Below are positions 46,301 through 53,931 of a stretch of DNA of 55,303 nucleotides, piece after piece (position 1 is the first letter of the stretch; each line of letters opens with the position of its first letter). The notes beneath the pieces are model-generated. The model made no database searches. It was not told the DNA's origin and saw nothing but the letters and a program-made list of their open reading frames with translations. Made by a program: the position numbers and the translations under genes. Origin of the DNA: a virus. Where the stretch lies: positions 1 through 55,303 of the IMG/VR virus record IMGVR_UViG_3300006026_000017; one strand, written 5' to 3'.

Positions 46301-47407
46301 GGACTTAATGAAAGTACAGGATATCTATTAGTTGGAAATGAGATAATTGAATATAATAATTATAATGAATCTGCGAATACAATAACGATTAATGCAAGAG
46401 AAATAGATTCAACTATTACAAGAAAACATCTTGCAGGTTCTATAGTGTATAAGTATGAATTAAATGGAGTTTCTTTGAGGAGAATCAACAAAAATCATAC
46501 TATGACTACAAATAGCAATACAATCAATTCAAATAAAACGATTGATTCGTATCAAATGCAATTTGATAGATCGTCAAGAACATCGGGAGATAATCTGTTG
46601 TCATTCGCAGATGAAAGAAAAGTTGGTGGAAATGAGTGTATTTTATCTCAAAATATTCAATATAATTCAATTCTTCCATTTTTTGATGTGTTTTCCCCAG
46701 CAAATACAGCAATAGAATCTTCTATAAGAACAGTTTCTGCTACTAGTGCTAGCGGATCTGAAGTGTCATTCCAAGATATTGGATATATCCCACTGCAATT
46801 AAATACTACTAATGAATTGAATTCAACTAGAATGATTGCATCTCATATCAATGAGACTGATAATTTATCATCTCTTCCCAATAATAAATCTTTGACCATT
46901 GCAATCAATATGCAGGGAACTACGTATGCTTCACCTATGATTAATATTAGTTCTTATGCAAATATAAATCTCTTTAGAAATAGAGTTGATTTACCAGTTA
47001 GAGATTATGTTAATGATTCAAGAACAAATCAATTAAGTGGTGATCCACATTCATCAGTCTATATTACGAAAAAAATAACTTTAAAAAATCCTGCAACATC
47101 TTTAAAAGTTCTTTTATCGGCATATAAAGATTCATCTGCAGATTTTAGAGTTCTTTATAGACTTTTCAAATCCGATAGTTCTGAAATTGATCAAACCTAT
47201 GAATTATTCCCAGGATATGATAATTTAAATAGTGGAAGACCTGATACTTTTGTAAGATCTAGTTTGGACAATGAATTCTTAGATTATGAATTTACTGCCG
47301 ATAATGTTTCAGAATATGATGGATTTGTTATAAAAATAGTAATGAGTGGAACTAATGAATCGAAACCAATCAGAATTAAAGATTTTAGAGCAATAGCATT
47401 ATCATGA
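40343..47407 (+). CDS. Giant DUF4815-type fibre/baseplate protein (2354 aa)
   Basis: The N-terminus (NSSPYYDDFDSGKNFHRVLF, KPGFPVQSRELTTLQSILQD, GSHFFKEGSAVISGG) is the DUF4815 domain found in cyanophage fibre-like proteins. The middle has fibrous beta repeats. Near residue 1535 an 11-residue proline run is followed by VNWGDPLAQSFAVTDDSGYI, a conserved cyanophage segment, and an Ig-like or carbohydrate-binding-like part (SIDLWFYQKDTFQPVILELR). The C-terminus (SKPIRIKDFRAIALS) is well defined. It takes the place of T4 gp9/gp10 and could form the fibre connector. It follows gp8 by 3 bases and overlaps the next gene. Confidence 0.85.
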   Translation: MSQKTNLNSSPYYDDFDSGKNFHRVLFKPGFPVQSRELTTLQSILQDQVEKFGSHFFKEGSAVISGGVRYESQYYAVKVKSVVSGINISLYLNNLVGKEIKGQDSQVTAKIRSVLPASESDEGYNTLYVKYDQGNSSFEFQPFIDSEGLVVQESVVYGNTTIASGDLVAECIDFSATAIGSSYSISDSVYFIRGHFVNILGQELILDQYTNTPSYRIGLEISEEIITAKDDNTLYDNAKGFSNYAAPGSDRLKITAKLSKKLISDFDDKNFIEIERVNNGTIITRNEPTNNYNILEDYFAKRTFEESGNYSVKNYNIELQESLNDRVSSNGLYLNTELTLDGNTPSEDLSILKISPGTSYVEGYKIDTQSTYIDVEKPRETSQSTQTSVPFEMGNLLKVNNVSGTPIIGINNNSYLNLQSRRKESTIAGAGTTIGQARVYNFSPSETYENTSSQWDLYLFDIQTYTILTLNDAASLTASTNIKGRSSGASGYVVSVNGQEVTLNQTSGSFLQGEQILINGTTETSRSIKSIKIYDVSDIKSVYQNTEVLSGFSTDFVADSVLEKQIGNNFSIVDTLEINGGIATCPGKSFVGIKSDTIIRYQRSGIDSETFNRVESVSDDGSSITLSGLSTVSNVCDGAIANGQSVTFSFGFPTISNKQNASLFTELPASNIAEVNFLNSNINISKQITSKSTDSSGRLTVSLSDVGISSAFFDAFDEEKYSIIYSDGSIEPLSSDQFSLQNNIVTFKGLRTSQSSVTVNTSLKKSSIVNKLKTLDRSQKTSIAFTRSGISTSYGLTSNPYYGLRVEDDEICLNTTDVLKLLAIYESIDGAAPVLDTLSFNSSLGLDTNSILGEQVIGKTSNAVGQIVTRKSTSEIEIVYLNDQKFDPGETVLFKESLIESPISSITIGQYINRIGDYTLDNGQKNEYYGYSKIVRKFGVRSPSRRLLVIFDKYTSTGSMGDVFTISSYDTGLENIPLNSSGVRLSDLLDFRPRVSDFNVVTATRSPFDFLSRDFSATSFEVISPNESSTLFYSNYLPRIDKLVLDKQGKFRLIKGNPEINPSEPSNRFGGMEIASIELPAYLFNSRDAKISLIDNARFTMKDIGRIRDRVENLERVTSLSLLELDTKSLQIKDNDGFSKFKSGFVVDDFKDLSLVNISDPDNNIIIDINNNQLVTDRDEFSLKSILAPAQSLNLNTLDYNTDYELFDSNLKKTGDVVTLDYVEEEWGVLTQPLATRVSNVNPFNVISTTGTITLSPRNDTWTRTIVVQGAARTNWIAWWSGAETFENRLTSELINRTADPFMRSRNVEFQSASLPSLTRFYSSLDSNSQVDIIPKLLEISMVSGVFQVGETVQGFVGDQKIITFRVATQSHKRGPYNATINDEGAQFYTYNPYDNPNLVPLSGYNSASTVLNVDISSLAEEAVGEFNGRVEVGMTLIGTTSGAEATLTRNRLISDYEGHILGSFFIRDPNQSPQPSVRITTGEKTFKLSSNINSSEVLPEGYVVSTAEGNYTSEGTVQTIQEFLLTVRRQAPPPPPPPPPPPVNWGDPLAQSFAVTDDSGYISSIDLWFYQKDTFQPVILELRTMELGLPTTQLVSNNSVIEILPEDIVVSTDGRNSAFTRATFPSPVYVERGQSYAIVLLSPYSNNHYVWTAKMGESTSETKNLPDSETVIYSRQYIGGTLFKSQNGVTWSADQLEDMKFRVNRCRFTSTEGTAYFYNPSLQRTSLKRDFNSPSTYSTENNPITVYPRKLNVGLQTTFDSGSILTVGRKVGTDGSSTTGIIEQVGGEILTTTLTNVGVGYSVGSYSNVPLYNISGSGSGALANIVINSSGELSSLSIASSGIGYVQGDVLGLTTSNVEKGSGASITVASTRGINMLYLTDVVGETFYPNGTTALSYYNGNTAVSLGSTYTTSSVVSEEIYSGNVFEVYDHSHGMHASNNSVKIFGVEPTTVGVKLSQDLVADSNTLTVDNVGIFTTFEGQPVGSGLNESTGYLLVGNEIIEYNNYNESANTITINAREIDSTITRKHLAGSIVYKYELNGVSLRRINKNHTMTTNSNTINSNKTIDSYQMQFDRSSRTSGDNLLSFADERKVGGNECILSQNIQYNSILPFFDVFSPANTAIESSIRTVSATSASGSEVSFQDIGYIPLQLNTTNELNSTRMIASHINETDNLSSLPNNKSLTIAINMQGTTYASPMINISSYANINLFRNRVDLPVRDYVNDSRTNQLSGDPHSSVYITKKITLKNPATSLKVLLSAYKDSSADFRVLYRLFKSDSSEIDQTYELFPGYDNLNSGRPDTFVRSSLDNEFLDYEFTADNVSEYDGFVIKIVMSGTNESKPIRIKDFRAIALS

Positions 47408-47607
47408 TCTCAGTTGAAGGACATAAAAATCTTAAAAGAGACAATGAAACAGGTGCTATCATTAACGTTGATAGCACCGAATATAATCGACATGTTCAAA
47501 ATAAAAAAAATAGAAAAATTCGACAGGATGAAATTGATAACATTAAAAATGATATCAGTGAAATAAAAACTATCTTAATGCAAATTTTAGAAAACAAAAC
47601 AGTATAA
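47404..47607 (+). CDS. Small coiled-coil protein (67 aa)
   Basis: MISVEGHKNLKRDNETGAII, then a basic linker and a C-terminal helix (DEIDNIKNDISEIKTILMQI) with heptad-like spacing. I recall similar proteins (GHKNL-RD-TGAI-N start) between the fibre and neck genes in cyanophages. A structural or assembly role is inferred. Its ATG overlaps the fibre stop. A 10-bp stem hairpin lies in its 5' part (47452-47478). Confidence 0.75.
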   Translation: MISVEGHKNLKRDNETGAIINVDSTEYNRHVQNKKNRKIRQDEIDNIKNDISEIKTILMQILENKTV

Positions 47608-47615
47608 TATAAATA
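47608..47615 (+). promoter_or_regulatory. Perfect T4-type late promoter TATAAATA
   Basis: TATAAATA follows the stop of the small coiled-coil gene and lies 26 bases before the next ATG, an ideal distance for a late start site. Confidence 0.75.
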
Positions 47616-47640
47616 TTCTATAGAAGAAGTCTCTAGATTT

Positions 47641-47979
47641 ATGTCAGTATATGTATCAAATATTGTAATCGAATCTGGTGCTAGTTTTGACACTGTTTTT
47701 GAATTTGAAGATTTTGCTGATGAGTCAGCACTCGATTTAACTGATAACACAGTTTCAGCACAATTGAGAAAGCATTATGGCAGTTCTACTGCTGTTTCTT
47801 TTGCTTCGACAATTACTTCTGCTTCTGGAGGAAAAATTTCCATTGAATTGTCTCCAACACAAACATCCGCTTTAAAACAAGGAAGGTATGTTTATGATGT
47901 AGTGATAGAAAGCACAGGAGGTAAAAAAACAAAACTTGTTGAAGGATCAGCAATTGTTCGTCCCGGAGTAACGAGGTAA
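47641..47979 (+). CDS. Virion structural protein (112 aa)
   Basis: MSVYVSNIVIESGASFDTVF, then DFADESALDLTDNTVSAQLR, ISIELSPTQTSALKQGRYVY and a final segment (GGKKTKLVEGSAIVRPGVTR). An Ig-like all-beta fold, similar to small cyanophage virion proteins I recall as structural. A perfect late promoter precedes it. It may decorate the tail or fibre. The next ATG follows after 4 bases. Confidence 0.75.
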   Translation: MSVYVSNIVIESGASFDTVFEFEDFADESALDLTDNTVSAQLRKHYGSSTAVSFASTITSASGGKISIELSPTQTSALKQGRYVYDVVIESTGGKKTKLVEGSAIVRPGVTR

Positions 47980-47983
47980 TTAA

Positions 47984-48955
47984 ATGCCAAAAGTTCTTGT
48001 AAAAAGAAGTGGCGAATCTTTAGTTTCAGTAAAAGACCGAGTAGGTTCTGAAAATGCTGTAAGAGTTTTAACAAGTGCAGCATCTGCTCCTGCAAAATTA
48101 ACTCAACTCGATGATGTTGATAGTACTAATAAAACTGATGGAGTATTAGTAGTTTACGACGCACCATCCAGTAAATTTGTAATGACGGACACTATTGATG
48201 GTCCGATAAAAATTACTGATACGACAAATTCAATATCACCTTCTACTGGAGCATTAGTAGTTTCTGGTGGTATGGGTGTAGGTGGAAATCTTCATGTTGC
48301 AGGAATTGCAACATTTGGTACAAGTACAATTGTAATTGATGGTGATAATAATACAATTACTATTGGAGAAGAACTTTTTATTGGAGCAGAAGAATTAAGA
48401 AGTTCTACATTAAAAGTTAGTGGAAACAGTACACTTGGTTCTAGTGGAGGTATAACCACAACAGGTGGTGATTTATTTGTAGGTCAAGGTCTTCAAGTTG
48501 CTGGAGTTTCCACATTCATAGGACAAGCAACTTTCAAGGGAGGAACTATAAATCTTGGAGATGAAAATTCTGATAATATTAATATTGGAGGAGAGTTTGT
48601 ATCAAATTTAGTTCCTGATGCAACGAATTTATATGATCTCGGAACTGATGAGAAAAGATGGAGAAACGCATTTGTTTCAGGAATAACTTCAACAAATAAT
48701 TTATATGTTGTTGGAGTATCTACTTTTACAAATACCCTTAATATAACTGGTATATTAACTGCAAGTCAAGGTCTTTATTATGATGCTAATGATTTTGATG
48801 GTCCTAATGGAATTGCATATTTTAATAATACCGGGAAATTAGTAAGTGCTACTAGTAATGCCACAGAAACTCTTACAGAAACAAATTTAGTTCTAACCAC
48901 AAATTCTTCCGGAATTCCTAAATGGTCTTCAGTGATAGATGGTGGAGAGTTTTAA
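47984..48955 (+). CDS. Fibre-like virion protein with repeated motifs (323 aa)
   Basis: The N-terminus (MPKVLVKRSGESLVSVKDRV) is followed by AKLTQLDDVDSTNKTDGVLV, a phage-fibre-like shaft start. The body has repeated Gly/Ser/Thr beta units (GGMGVGGNLHVAGIATFGTS, GLQVAGVSTFIGQATFKGGT, VVGVSTFTNTLNITGILTAS) of the kind used for triple-beta-helix fibres, with LYDLGTDEKRWRNAFVSGIT typical of tail fibres. It could be a collar or tail fibre; T4 has wac between gp12 and gp13 at this position, so a fibritin-like role is possible. Confidence 0.7.
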   Translation: MPKVLVKRSGESLVSVKDRVGSENAVRVLTSAASAPAKLTQLDDVDSTNKTDGVLVVYDAPSSKFVMTDTIDGPIKITDTTNSISPSTGALVVSGGMGVGGNLHVAGIATFGTSTIVIDGDNNTITIGEELFIGAEELRSSTLKVSGNSTLGSSGGITTTGGDLFVGQGLQVAGVSTFIGQATFKGGTINLGDENSDNINIGGEFVSNLVPDATNLYDLGTDEKRWRNAFVSGITSTNNLYVVGVSTFTNTLNITGILTASQGLYYDANDFDGPNGIAYFNNTGKLVSATSNATETLTETNLVLTTNSSGIPKWSSVIDGGEF

Positions 48956-48961
48956 TAAATA
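48954..48961 (+). promoter_or_regulatory. Late-promoter-like box AATAAATA
   Basis: AATAAATA overlaps the fibre gene stop, 22 bases before the gp13 start. The T4-type spacing fits. Confidence 0.55.
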
Positions 48962-48982
48962 ATTTTAAAGGAATATTCATTT

Positions 48983-49822
48983 ATGGCACAACCATCAACT
49001 AGACAGGAACTGGTGGATTATTGTCTTAGGCGTCTTGGTGCTCCAGTTTTAGAAATAAATGTGGATGATGATCAAATCGATGATTTGGTTGATGATGCCA
49101 TACAATATTTTCAGGAAAGACACTTTGATGGTGTCGAACGAATGTATTTGAAATATAAAATTACTCAGGAAGATATTGATAGAGGTAAAGCTGGCGGAAC
49201 AAGTGGAGTTGGAATAGTTACAACAACAGGAACATCGACGATTGTTGGAGCAGCAACTACTTTTAATTTTTATGAAAACTCAAACTACATTAAAGTTCCA
49301 GATTCTGTAATTGGAATAGAAAAAATATTTAAATTTGATACTAGTTCAATATCCGGAGGAATGTTCAGTATCAAATATCAATTATTTTTGAATGATATGT
49401 ATTATTTTAATTCTGTGGATTTATTACAATATAGCATGGTTAAAACATATTTGGAAGATATTGACTTTCTTTTAACTACAGACAAACAAGTTAGATTTAA
49501 CAAGAGACAAGATAGGTTATATTTAGATATTGATTGGTCTTCTCAAAGTAAAGATGATTTCATTGTTATCGATTGTTATAGAGCACTAGATCCAACATCA
49601 TTTAGTCAAATTTACAATGATTCCTTCCTTAAAAAATATTTAACTGCTCTTATAAAAAGACAGTGGGGACAAAATCTTATTAAGTTTAGAGGAGTTAAAC
49701 TTCCTGGAGGAATAGAACTAAATGGGAGAGAAATATACGAAGATGCAGAAAGAGAAATAGATCAGTTGAAACAAACCATGTCATTAGAGCATGAATTACC
49801 ACCCTTAGATCTTATTGGATAA
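48983..49822 (+). CDS. gp13: Neck protein gp13
   Basis: 279 residues (T4 gp13: 309). The start MAQPSTRQELVDYCLRRLGA, PVLEINVDDDQIDDLVDDAI, QYFQERHFDGVERMYLKYKI identifies gp13. It ends with a helix (EIYEDAEREIDQLKQTMSLE) followed by LPPLDLIG. With gp14 it forms the neck that closes the filled head and meets the tail. The late box at 48954 precedes it. The stop shares bases with the gp14 ATG. Confidence 0.95.
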   Translation: MAQPSTRQELVDYCLRRLGAPVLEINVDDDQIDDLVDDAIQYFQERHFDGVERMYLKYKITQEDIDRGKAGGTSGVGIVTTTGTSTIVGAATTFNFYENSNYIKVPDSVIGIEKIFKFDTSSISGGMFSIKYQLFLNDMYYFNSVDLLQYSMVKTYLEDIDFLLTTDKQVRFNKRQDRLYLDIDWSSQSKDDFIVIDCYRALDPTSFSQIYNDSFLKKYLTALIKRQWGQNLIKFRGVKLPGGIELNGREIYEDAEREIDQLKQTMSLEHELPPLDLIG

Positions 49823-51252
49823 TGGCACTTAATCCCTTTTTTCTTCACGGAACTTCCAGTGAGCAATTTCTTGTTCAAGATTTAATAAATGAACATATTA
49901 GAATGTTTGGGATGGAGGTCACTTACATCCCCAGAAAAATGATTGATATTGATAATGTATTTAATGAAGTACAATCATCGAAATTTGATGATAATTTTAT
50001 TCTTGAGGCATATTTAAATAATTATGAAGGTCATACAGGTCAAGGAGATCTTATGACAAAATTTGGCATTTCTTTAAGAGATGAAATAACTTTAACTATT
50101 TCAAAAGAAAGATTTGAAGATTTTATTTCACCATTTTTAATCGGTAGACTTGATGGTGCAGAAGCTGATTCTAGTTATGATGATGGTTCTACGGTAAAGA
50201 TAAGTTCTAGACCTAAAGAAGGAGATTTAATATATTTTCCACTATCATCAAGATTGTTCGAAATTAAATTTGTAGAGCATGAAAGTCCTTTCTACCAATT
50301 AAATAAAAATTATACTTATGAACTAAAGTGTGAATTATTCGAATATGAAGATGAAATTGTCGATACAAATATTACAGATATTGATGAACTGCTTGATGAT
50401 CAAGGATACCTTGTAGATCTTACTTTAGTTTCAGCAGGAACAACTGCAACCGCAACTGCAACAATTGGAACTGGTTACATTAGAGAAATATTCTTAACTA
50501 ATGATGGTTACAATTATACATCTGCTCCAACTGTAGCAATCTCTACAGCACCTGCTGGTGGCACTAATGCTTCTGCTGTAGCAACATTAAAAACAGTTTC
50601 TGGCAGCAAAACAATAGATCAGATACTTTTGACTAATGCTGGTGCTGGATATACGGTTGCACCCACAATTACAATAAGTGGGGGTGGTGGAACTGGTGCG
50701 GCAGCAACTTGTTCTGTTGGTGTTGGTGTTACTGGTGTCGTTAGTTTGACTATGACTGATTATGGATCTGGTTATATTACTGCACCAACTGTAACCGTAG
50801 CAGGACCAGGATCTGGAACGACAGCAACAGTAAATTCAATTCTGTATTCTGGAAATCTTTTTTCTAGAATTAATACTGTAGATTCTCTTAGAATTATAAA
50901 TTCTGGTGTAGGATATACTGCAGCACCTACCGTAACTATATCTGATCCTGCAGTACTATCCGGAATTGGAACGTTTGAACTTGGAGAAAAAGTTACTGGA
51001 GGAACTTCGGGTACTATTGGAAGAGTTAAAAATTGGAATAAGGAAGATCTTATATTGCGTGTTGGAAATGTTTCTGGAACATTTGCTGATGGCGAAGTCA
51101 TAACAGGAGCAGAATCCGGTGCAGTTTATGCATTTAAATCTTCCACAGAGAATGAGACTATTAATGATAAATATCAAGATAACTTGGATATTGAATCCGT
51201 GGCAGATTCAATTCTAGACTTTACAGAATCTAATCCCTTTGGAACTTACTAA
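49822..51252 (+). CDS. gp14: Neck protein gp14 with a repeat insertion
   Basis: 476 residues against 256 in T4. The N-terminal 200 residues (NPFFLHGTSSEQFLVQDLIN, EHIRMFGMEVTYIPRKMIDI, GQGDLMTKFGISLRDEITLT) and the last 40 (DKYQDNLDIESVADSILDFT) are gp14. Between about residues 203 and 435 lies an insertion of three to four GxGYTxAPTVTIS units and one GTSGTIG/GTFADGEVITG unit. The insertion is probably exposed on the neck surface, as a display module. gp14 completes the head-tail joint with gp13. It overlaps both neighbours by one base. Confidence 0.93.
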   Translation: MALNPFFLHGTSSEQFLVQDLINEHIRMFGMEVTYIPRKMIDIDNVFNEVQSSKFDDNFILEAYLNNYEGHTGQGDLMTKFGISLRDEITLTISKERFEDFISPFLIGRLDGAEADSSYDDGSTVKISSRPKEGDLIYFPLSSRLFEIKFVEHESPFYQLNKNYTYELKCELFEYEDEIVDTNITDIDELLDDQGYLVDLTLVSAGTTATATATIGTGYIREIFLTNDGYNYTSAPTVAISTAPAGGTNASAVATLKTVSGSKTIDQILLTNAGAGYTVAPTITISGGGGTGAAATCSVGVGVTGVVSLTMTDYGSGYITAPTVTVAGPGSGTTATVNSILYSGNLFSRINTVDSLRIINSGVGYTAAPTVTISDPAVLSGIGTFELGEKVTGGTSGTIGRVKNWNKEDLILRVGNVSGTFADGEVITGAESGAVYAFKSSTENETINDKYQDNLDIESVADSILDFTESNPFGTY

Positions 51253-52049
51253 TGTTAGGAACTTATTACTATCACGAAATAATCAGAAAAACTATCGTTG
51301 CTTTTGGAACGATGTTTAATGATATTCACATTAAACATGATAATTCTTCCGGAGGCACTTTAAGTGATATGAAAGTTCCTTTGGCATATGCACCCATTCA
51401 AAAATTTCTGGCAAGGATTGAACAACAAAGCGATTTAAATAAACCCGTTCAAATTACATTACCAAGAATGTCATTTGAAATGATGGGAATAAATTACGAT
51501 TCATCCAGAAAAACTTCAGTTACTTCAACATTTAAAGCGACGGATGGAGCAAATGTCAAAAAAGTATACATGCCCGTCCCATATAATATTAATTTTGAAC
51601 TCAACATTTTAAGTAAACTGAATGAAGATGCCCTTCAAATTATTGAACAAATTTTACCATATTTTCAACCATCATTTAATGTAACGGTAGATCTAATCAG
51701 TTCTATTGGAGAAAAGAAAGATATTCCTGTTGTTTTAAATTCAATATCTCTTCAGGATGATTATGAAGGAGATTATAGCACCAGAAGAGCTTTGATATAT
51801 ACATTACAATTTACAGCTAAAACATATCTCTTTGGACCTGTTGCCGAATCCACAGATGGATTGATTAAAAAAGTTATTGTTGATCAGCATGATGGAGTCG
51901 ATACACAAACAGCAAAACGATCTGTCAGATATACTGTCACACCAGATCCTATTACTGCCGGACCAAATGATGATTTTGGATTTAGCGAATCAATAGATTT
52001 CTTCACAGATTCTAAAGAATATAGTCCAACTCAACAAACTGACATCTGA
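51252..52049 (+). CDS. gp15: Tail completion and sheath stabiliser gp15
   Basis: 265 residues (T4 gp15: 272). MLGTYYYHEIIRKTIVAFGT, MFNDIHIKHDNSSGG, KVPLAYAPIQKFLARIEQQS, TLPRMSFEMMGINYD and IIEQILPYFQPSFNVT match the T4 gp15 pattern (EQILPYFQPHFNTT). gp15 caps the tail and joins it to the neck. The end has SESIDFFTDSKEYSPTQQTD. The ATG overlaps the gp14 stop. Confidence 0.95.
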   Translation: MLGTYYYHEIIRKTIVAFGTMFNDIHIKHDNSSGGTLSDMKVPLAYAPIQKFLARIEQQSDLNKPVQITLPRMSFEMMGINYDSSRKTSVTSTFKATDGANVKKVYMPVPYNINFELNILSKLNEDALQIIEQILPYFQPSFNVTVDLISSIGEKKDIPVVLNSISLQDDYEGDYSTRRALIYTLQFTAKTYLFGPVAESTDGLIKKVIVDQHDGVDTQTAKRSVRYTVTPDPITAGPNDDFGFSESIDFFTDSKEYSPTQQTDI

Positions 52050-52054
52050 TTTTT

Positions 52055-52474
52055 ATGAGTGATAATTATCATAGCATAGATAAAGCTCTTAATGTTGAGA
52101 GTGGGATTGTTGATGAAAAATCATCTCAACAATTAAATATTGTCGAAAAAAAGGATCAGGATATTCAAAAAGATTATGAATATACCAGAGCAAATTTGTA
52201 TTCTTTGATAGAAAAGGGTCAAGAAGCAATTAATGGAATCATGGAAGTTGCCGGTGAGGGTGCAAGTCCAAGAGCATATGAAGTTGCAGGTCAATTAATC
52301 AAAAGTGTTGCTGACACTACAGATAAACTCATAGATCTTCAAAAGAAACTTAAAGATGTTGAAGAAGATACTAAAAAAACAACAAACAACGTAACTAATA
52401 ATGCGGTGTTTGTTGGATCAACATCAGAATTACAAAAAATGCTGAAGCAAGGTTTCCTAAATAATAAAGAATAG
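52055..52474 (+). CDS. gp16: Terminase small subunit gp16
   Basis: 139 residues (T4 gp16: 164). Recognised by QKDYEYTRANLYSLIEKGQE, AINGIMEVAGEGASPRAYEV, AGQLIKSVADTTDKLIDLQK, DVEEDTKKTTNNVTNNAVFV and SELQKMLKQGF. It is a helical coiled-coil protein that forms rings and recognises DNA for packaging with gp17. It starts 5 bases after the gp15 stop. gp17 is separated from it here by three inserted structural genes, unlike T4. Confidence 0.93.
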   Translation: MSDNYHSIDKALNVESGIVDEKSSQQLNIVEKKDQDIQKDYEYTRANLYSLIEKGQEAINGIMEVAGEGASPRAYEVAGQLIKSVADTTDKLIDLQKKLKDVEEDTKKTTNNVTNNAVFVGSTSELQKMLKQGFLNNKE

Positions 52475-52488
52475 TACTTTTATTAGTG

Positions 52489-53616
52489 ATGGCAACAAAA
52501 TCTGGTGATCAAGGACTTCGTGATTGGTTTGGTAAATCCAAGTCTTCTGATGGTAAACCAGGTTGGGTTCAACTTGGTGGCAAATATGCAGGAAAACCTT
52601 GTGCTCGTCAACCAGGTCAAACCTCCACACCAAAATGTGGCAGTTCTAAAATGAAAAGAAATTTGAATGATAAAGAAGAAGAAAGGGCAAGAAGAAGAAA
52701 AAATCGCCAAGATCCAAATCAACCAGAAAAAACTGGTGGAGCAAAACCAACTAACGTAAAAACTGAAGAAATGAATATTCAAGAAGTAAAAGACAAACCA
52801 GGTAAGGGTAGCGGCAAAAAAGATGCCTGTTATCATAAGGTAAAGTCTCGTTATTCTGTATGGCCTTCTGCTTATGCTTCAGGAGCACTTGTAAAGTGCC
52901 GTAAGGTTGGTGCTGCTAATTGGGGCAATAAGTCCGAATCATATGAGTTTTCTAACTGGAGAGATGATTTTAAGGCAACTGAATATGAGTTTATTGATCT
53001 TATCAAACCTGAACCACTGAAAGGTGAACAGATTGATGAAGGACAAAAGTGTTGGCCCGGATATGAGAAGAAAGGCACTAAAAAGATGTTTGGTAAGACC
53101 TACAATAACTGTGTAAAGAAGGAAGAAGTTGAATCTAAGATTGGTGGCGGCAATCTCAAAAAAATTGCAGGAAAGGCAGTAAAGAGAGTTGATGCTGATG
53201 TTGATGGTGATGTTGATACTAAAGACATGAAATCCAATGAAACTGGAGAGTTTTTACCATCACCAAATGGAAAGAAAAAGTTAAAACCGAAAGTAAGGTT
53301 TGAAGAATTTTCTGATTGGAGATCAGAACTTGAACTTGATGAAGCAATTGATAAATCCAAAATGAAGTGCAATAAACCAAAGGCGCAAGCAGTTGGAGAC
53401 TCACTTACTGGAAAATCTCATGTTGTAAAAGCATGTGAAGGTGGAAAGGAAAAGATTATTCGTTTTGGGCAAAGAGGTGTAAAAGGTTCTCCAAAAAAAG
53501 AAGGAGAATCTAAGAAATATGCTTCCAGGAGACATAGATTTCAATCTAGACATGCAAAGAACATTGCTAAAGGCAAAATGTCTGCAGCATACTGGGCAAA
53601 CAAAGTTAAATGGTGA
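52489..53616 (+). CDS. DUF5872-like basic protein (375 aa)
   Basis: Start MATKSGDQGLRDWFGKSKSS, DGKPGWVQLGGKYAGKPCAR, QPGQTSTPKCGSSKMKRNLN is a DUF5872-type module. A second module (KDACYHKVKSRYSVWPSAYA, SGALVKCRKVGAANWGNKSE) and a basic C-terminus (KYASRRHRFQSRHAKNIAKG, KMSAAYWANKVKW) follow. Two similar elements, YEFSNWRDDF and FEEFSDWRSEL, lie about 120 residues apart. The C-x-P, KCGS and Lys/Arg-rich parts suggest a DNA-binding or packaged protein. Similar modules also occur in other large viruses, as I recall. It sits between the terminase subunits. Function unknown. Confidence 0.75.
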   Translation: MATKSGDQGLRDWFGKSKSSDGKPGWVQLGGKYAGKPCARQPGQTSTPKCGSSKMKRNLNDKEEERARRRKNRQDPNQPEKTGGAKPTNVKTEEMNIQEVKDKPGKGSGKKDACYHKVKSRYSVWPSAYASGALVKCRKVGAANWGNKSESYEFSNWRDDFKATEYEFIDLIKPEPLKGEQIDEGQKCWPGYEKKGTKKMFGKTYNNCVKKEEVESKIGGGNLKKIAGKAVKRVDADVDGDVDTKDMKSNETGEFLPSPNGKKKLKPKVRFEEFSDWRSELELDEAIDKSKMKCNKPKAQAVGDSLTGKSHVVKACEGGKEKIIRFGQRGVKGSPKKEGESKKYASRRHRFQSRHAKNIAKGKMSAAYWANKVKW

Positions 53617-53622
53617 GGTAGA

Positions 53623-53931
53623 ATGAAAAGTTTTCAACAATTTCTCTCAGAAAGCATCACTATTAATGGTGATTTTAACGGAACTCTTAATGTAGGAGGT
53701 TCTCAACCAGAACAGGCACAAGAATCATTCTTTGCTGATGTTGTCTGGGAAGGAAAGATGTATCGTCTAGAAGTAGAAGGTGCGATGCTTTCTAAGAATG
53801 AACTTGCAGAACAAATTCAGGACGAGTATCCTGGAGCGATTGTTCATAACATTTATCCAGGTCAGGTAAATACTTCGAGAATCAAAAACGCACAAAGATA
53901 TCAACCAGAAAGATTAAGTTGGAGTGACTGA
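53623..53931 (+). CDS. Possible capsid-targeted internal protein (102 aa)
   Basis: The N-terminus MKSFQQFLSES resembles the capsid-targeting sequence of T4 internal proteins (MKTYQEFIAE), which the gp21 protease cuts after a Leu/Ile-x-Glu; here L8-S-E10. The rest (DFNGTLNVGGSQPEQAQESF, DVVWEGKMYRLEVEGAMLSK, EYPGAIVHNIYPGQVNT) is an alpha/beta domain. Similar short proteins are known in cyanophages, but their role is not. Internal or ejected protein is the inference; a purely structural role is the alternative. A gaggtaga Shine-Dalgarno precedes the ATG. Confidence 0.7.
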   Translation: MKSFQQFLSESITINGDFNGTLNVGGSQPEQAQESFFADVVWEGKMYRLEVEGAMLSKNELAEQIQDEYPGAIVHNIYPGQVNTSRIKNAQRYQPERLSWSD

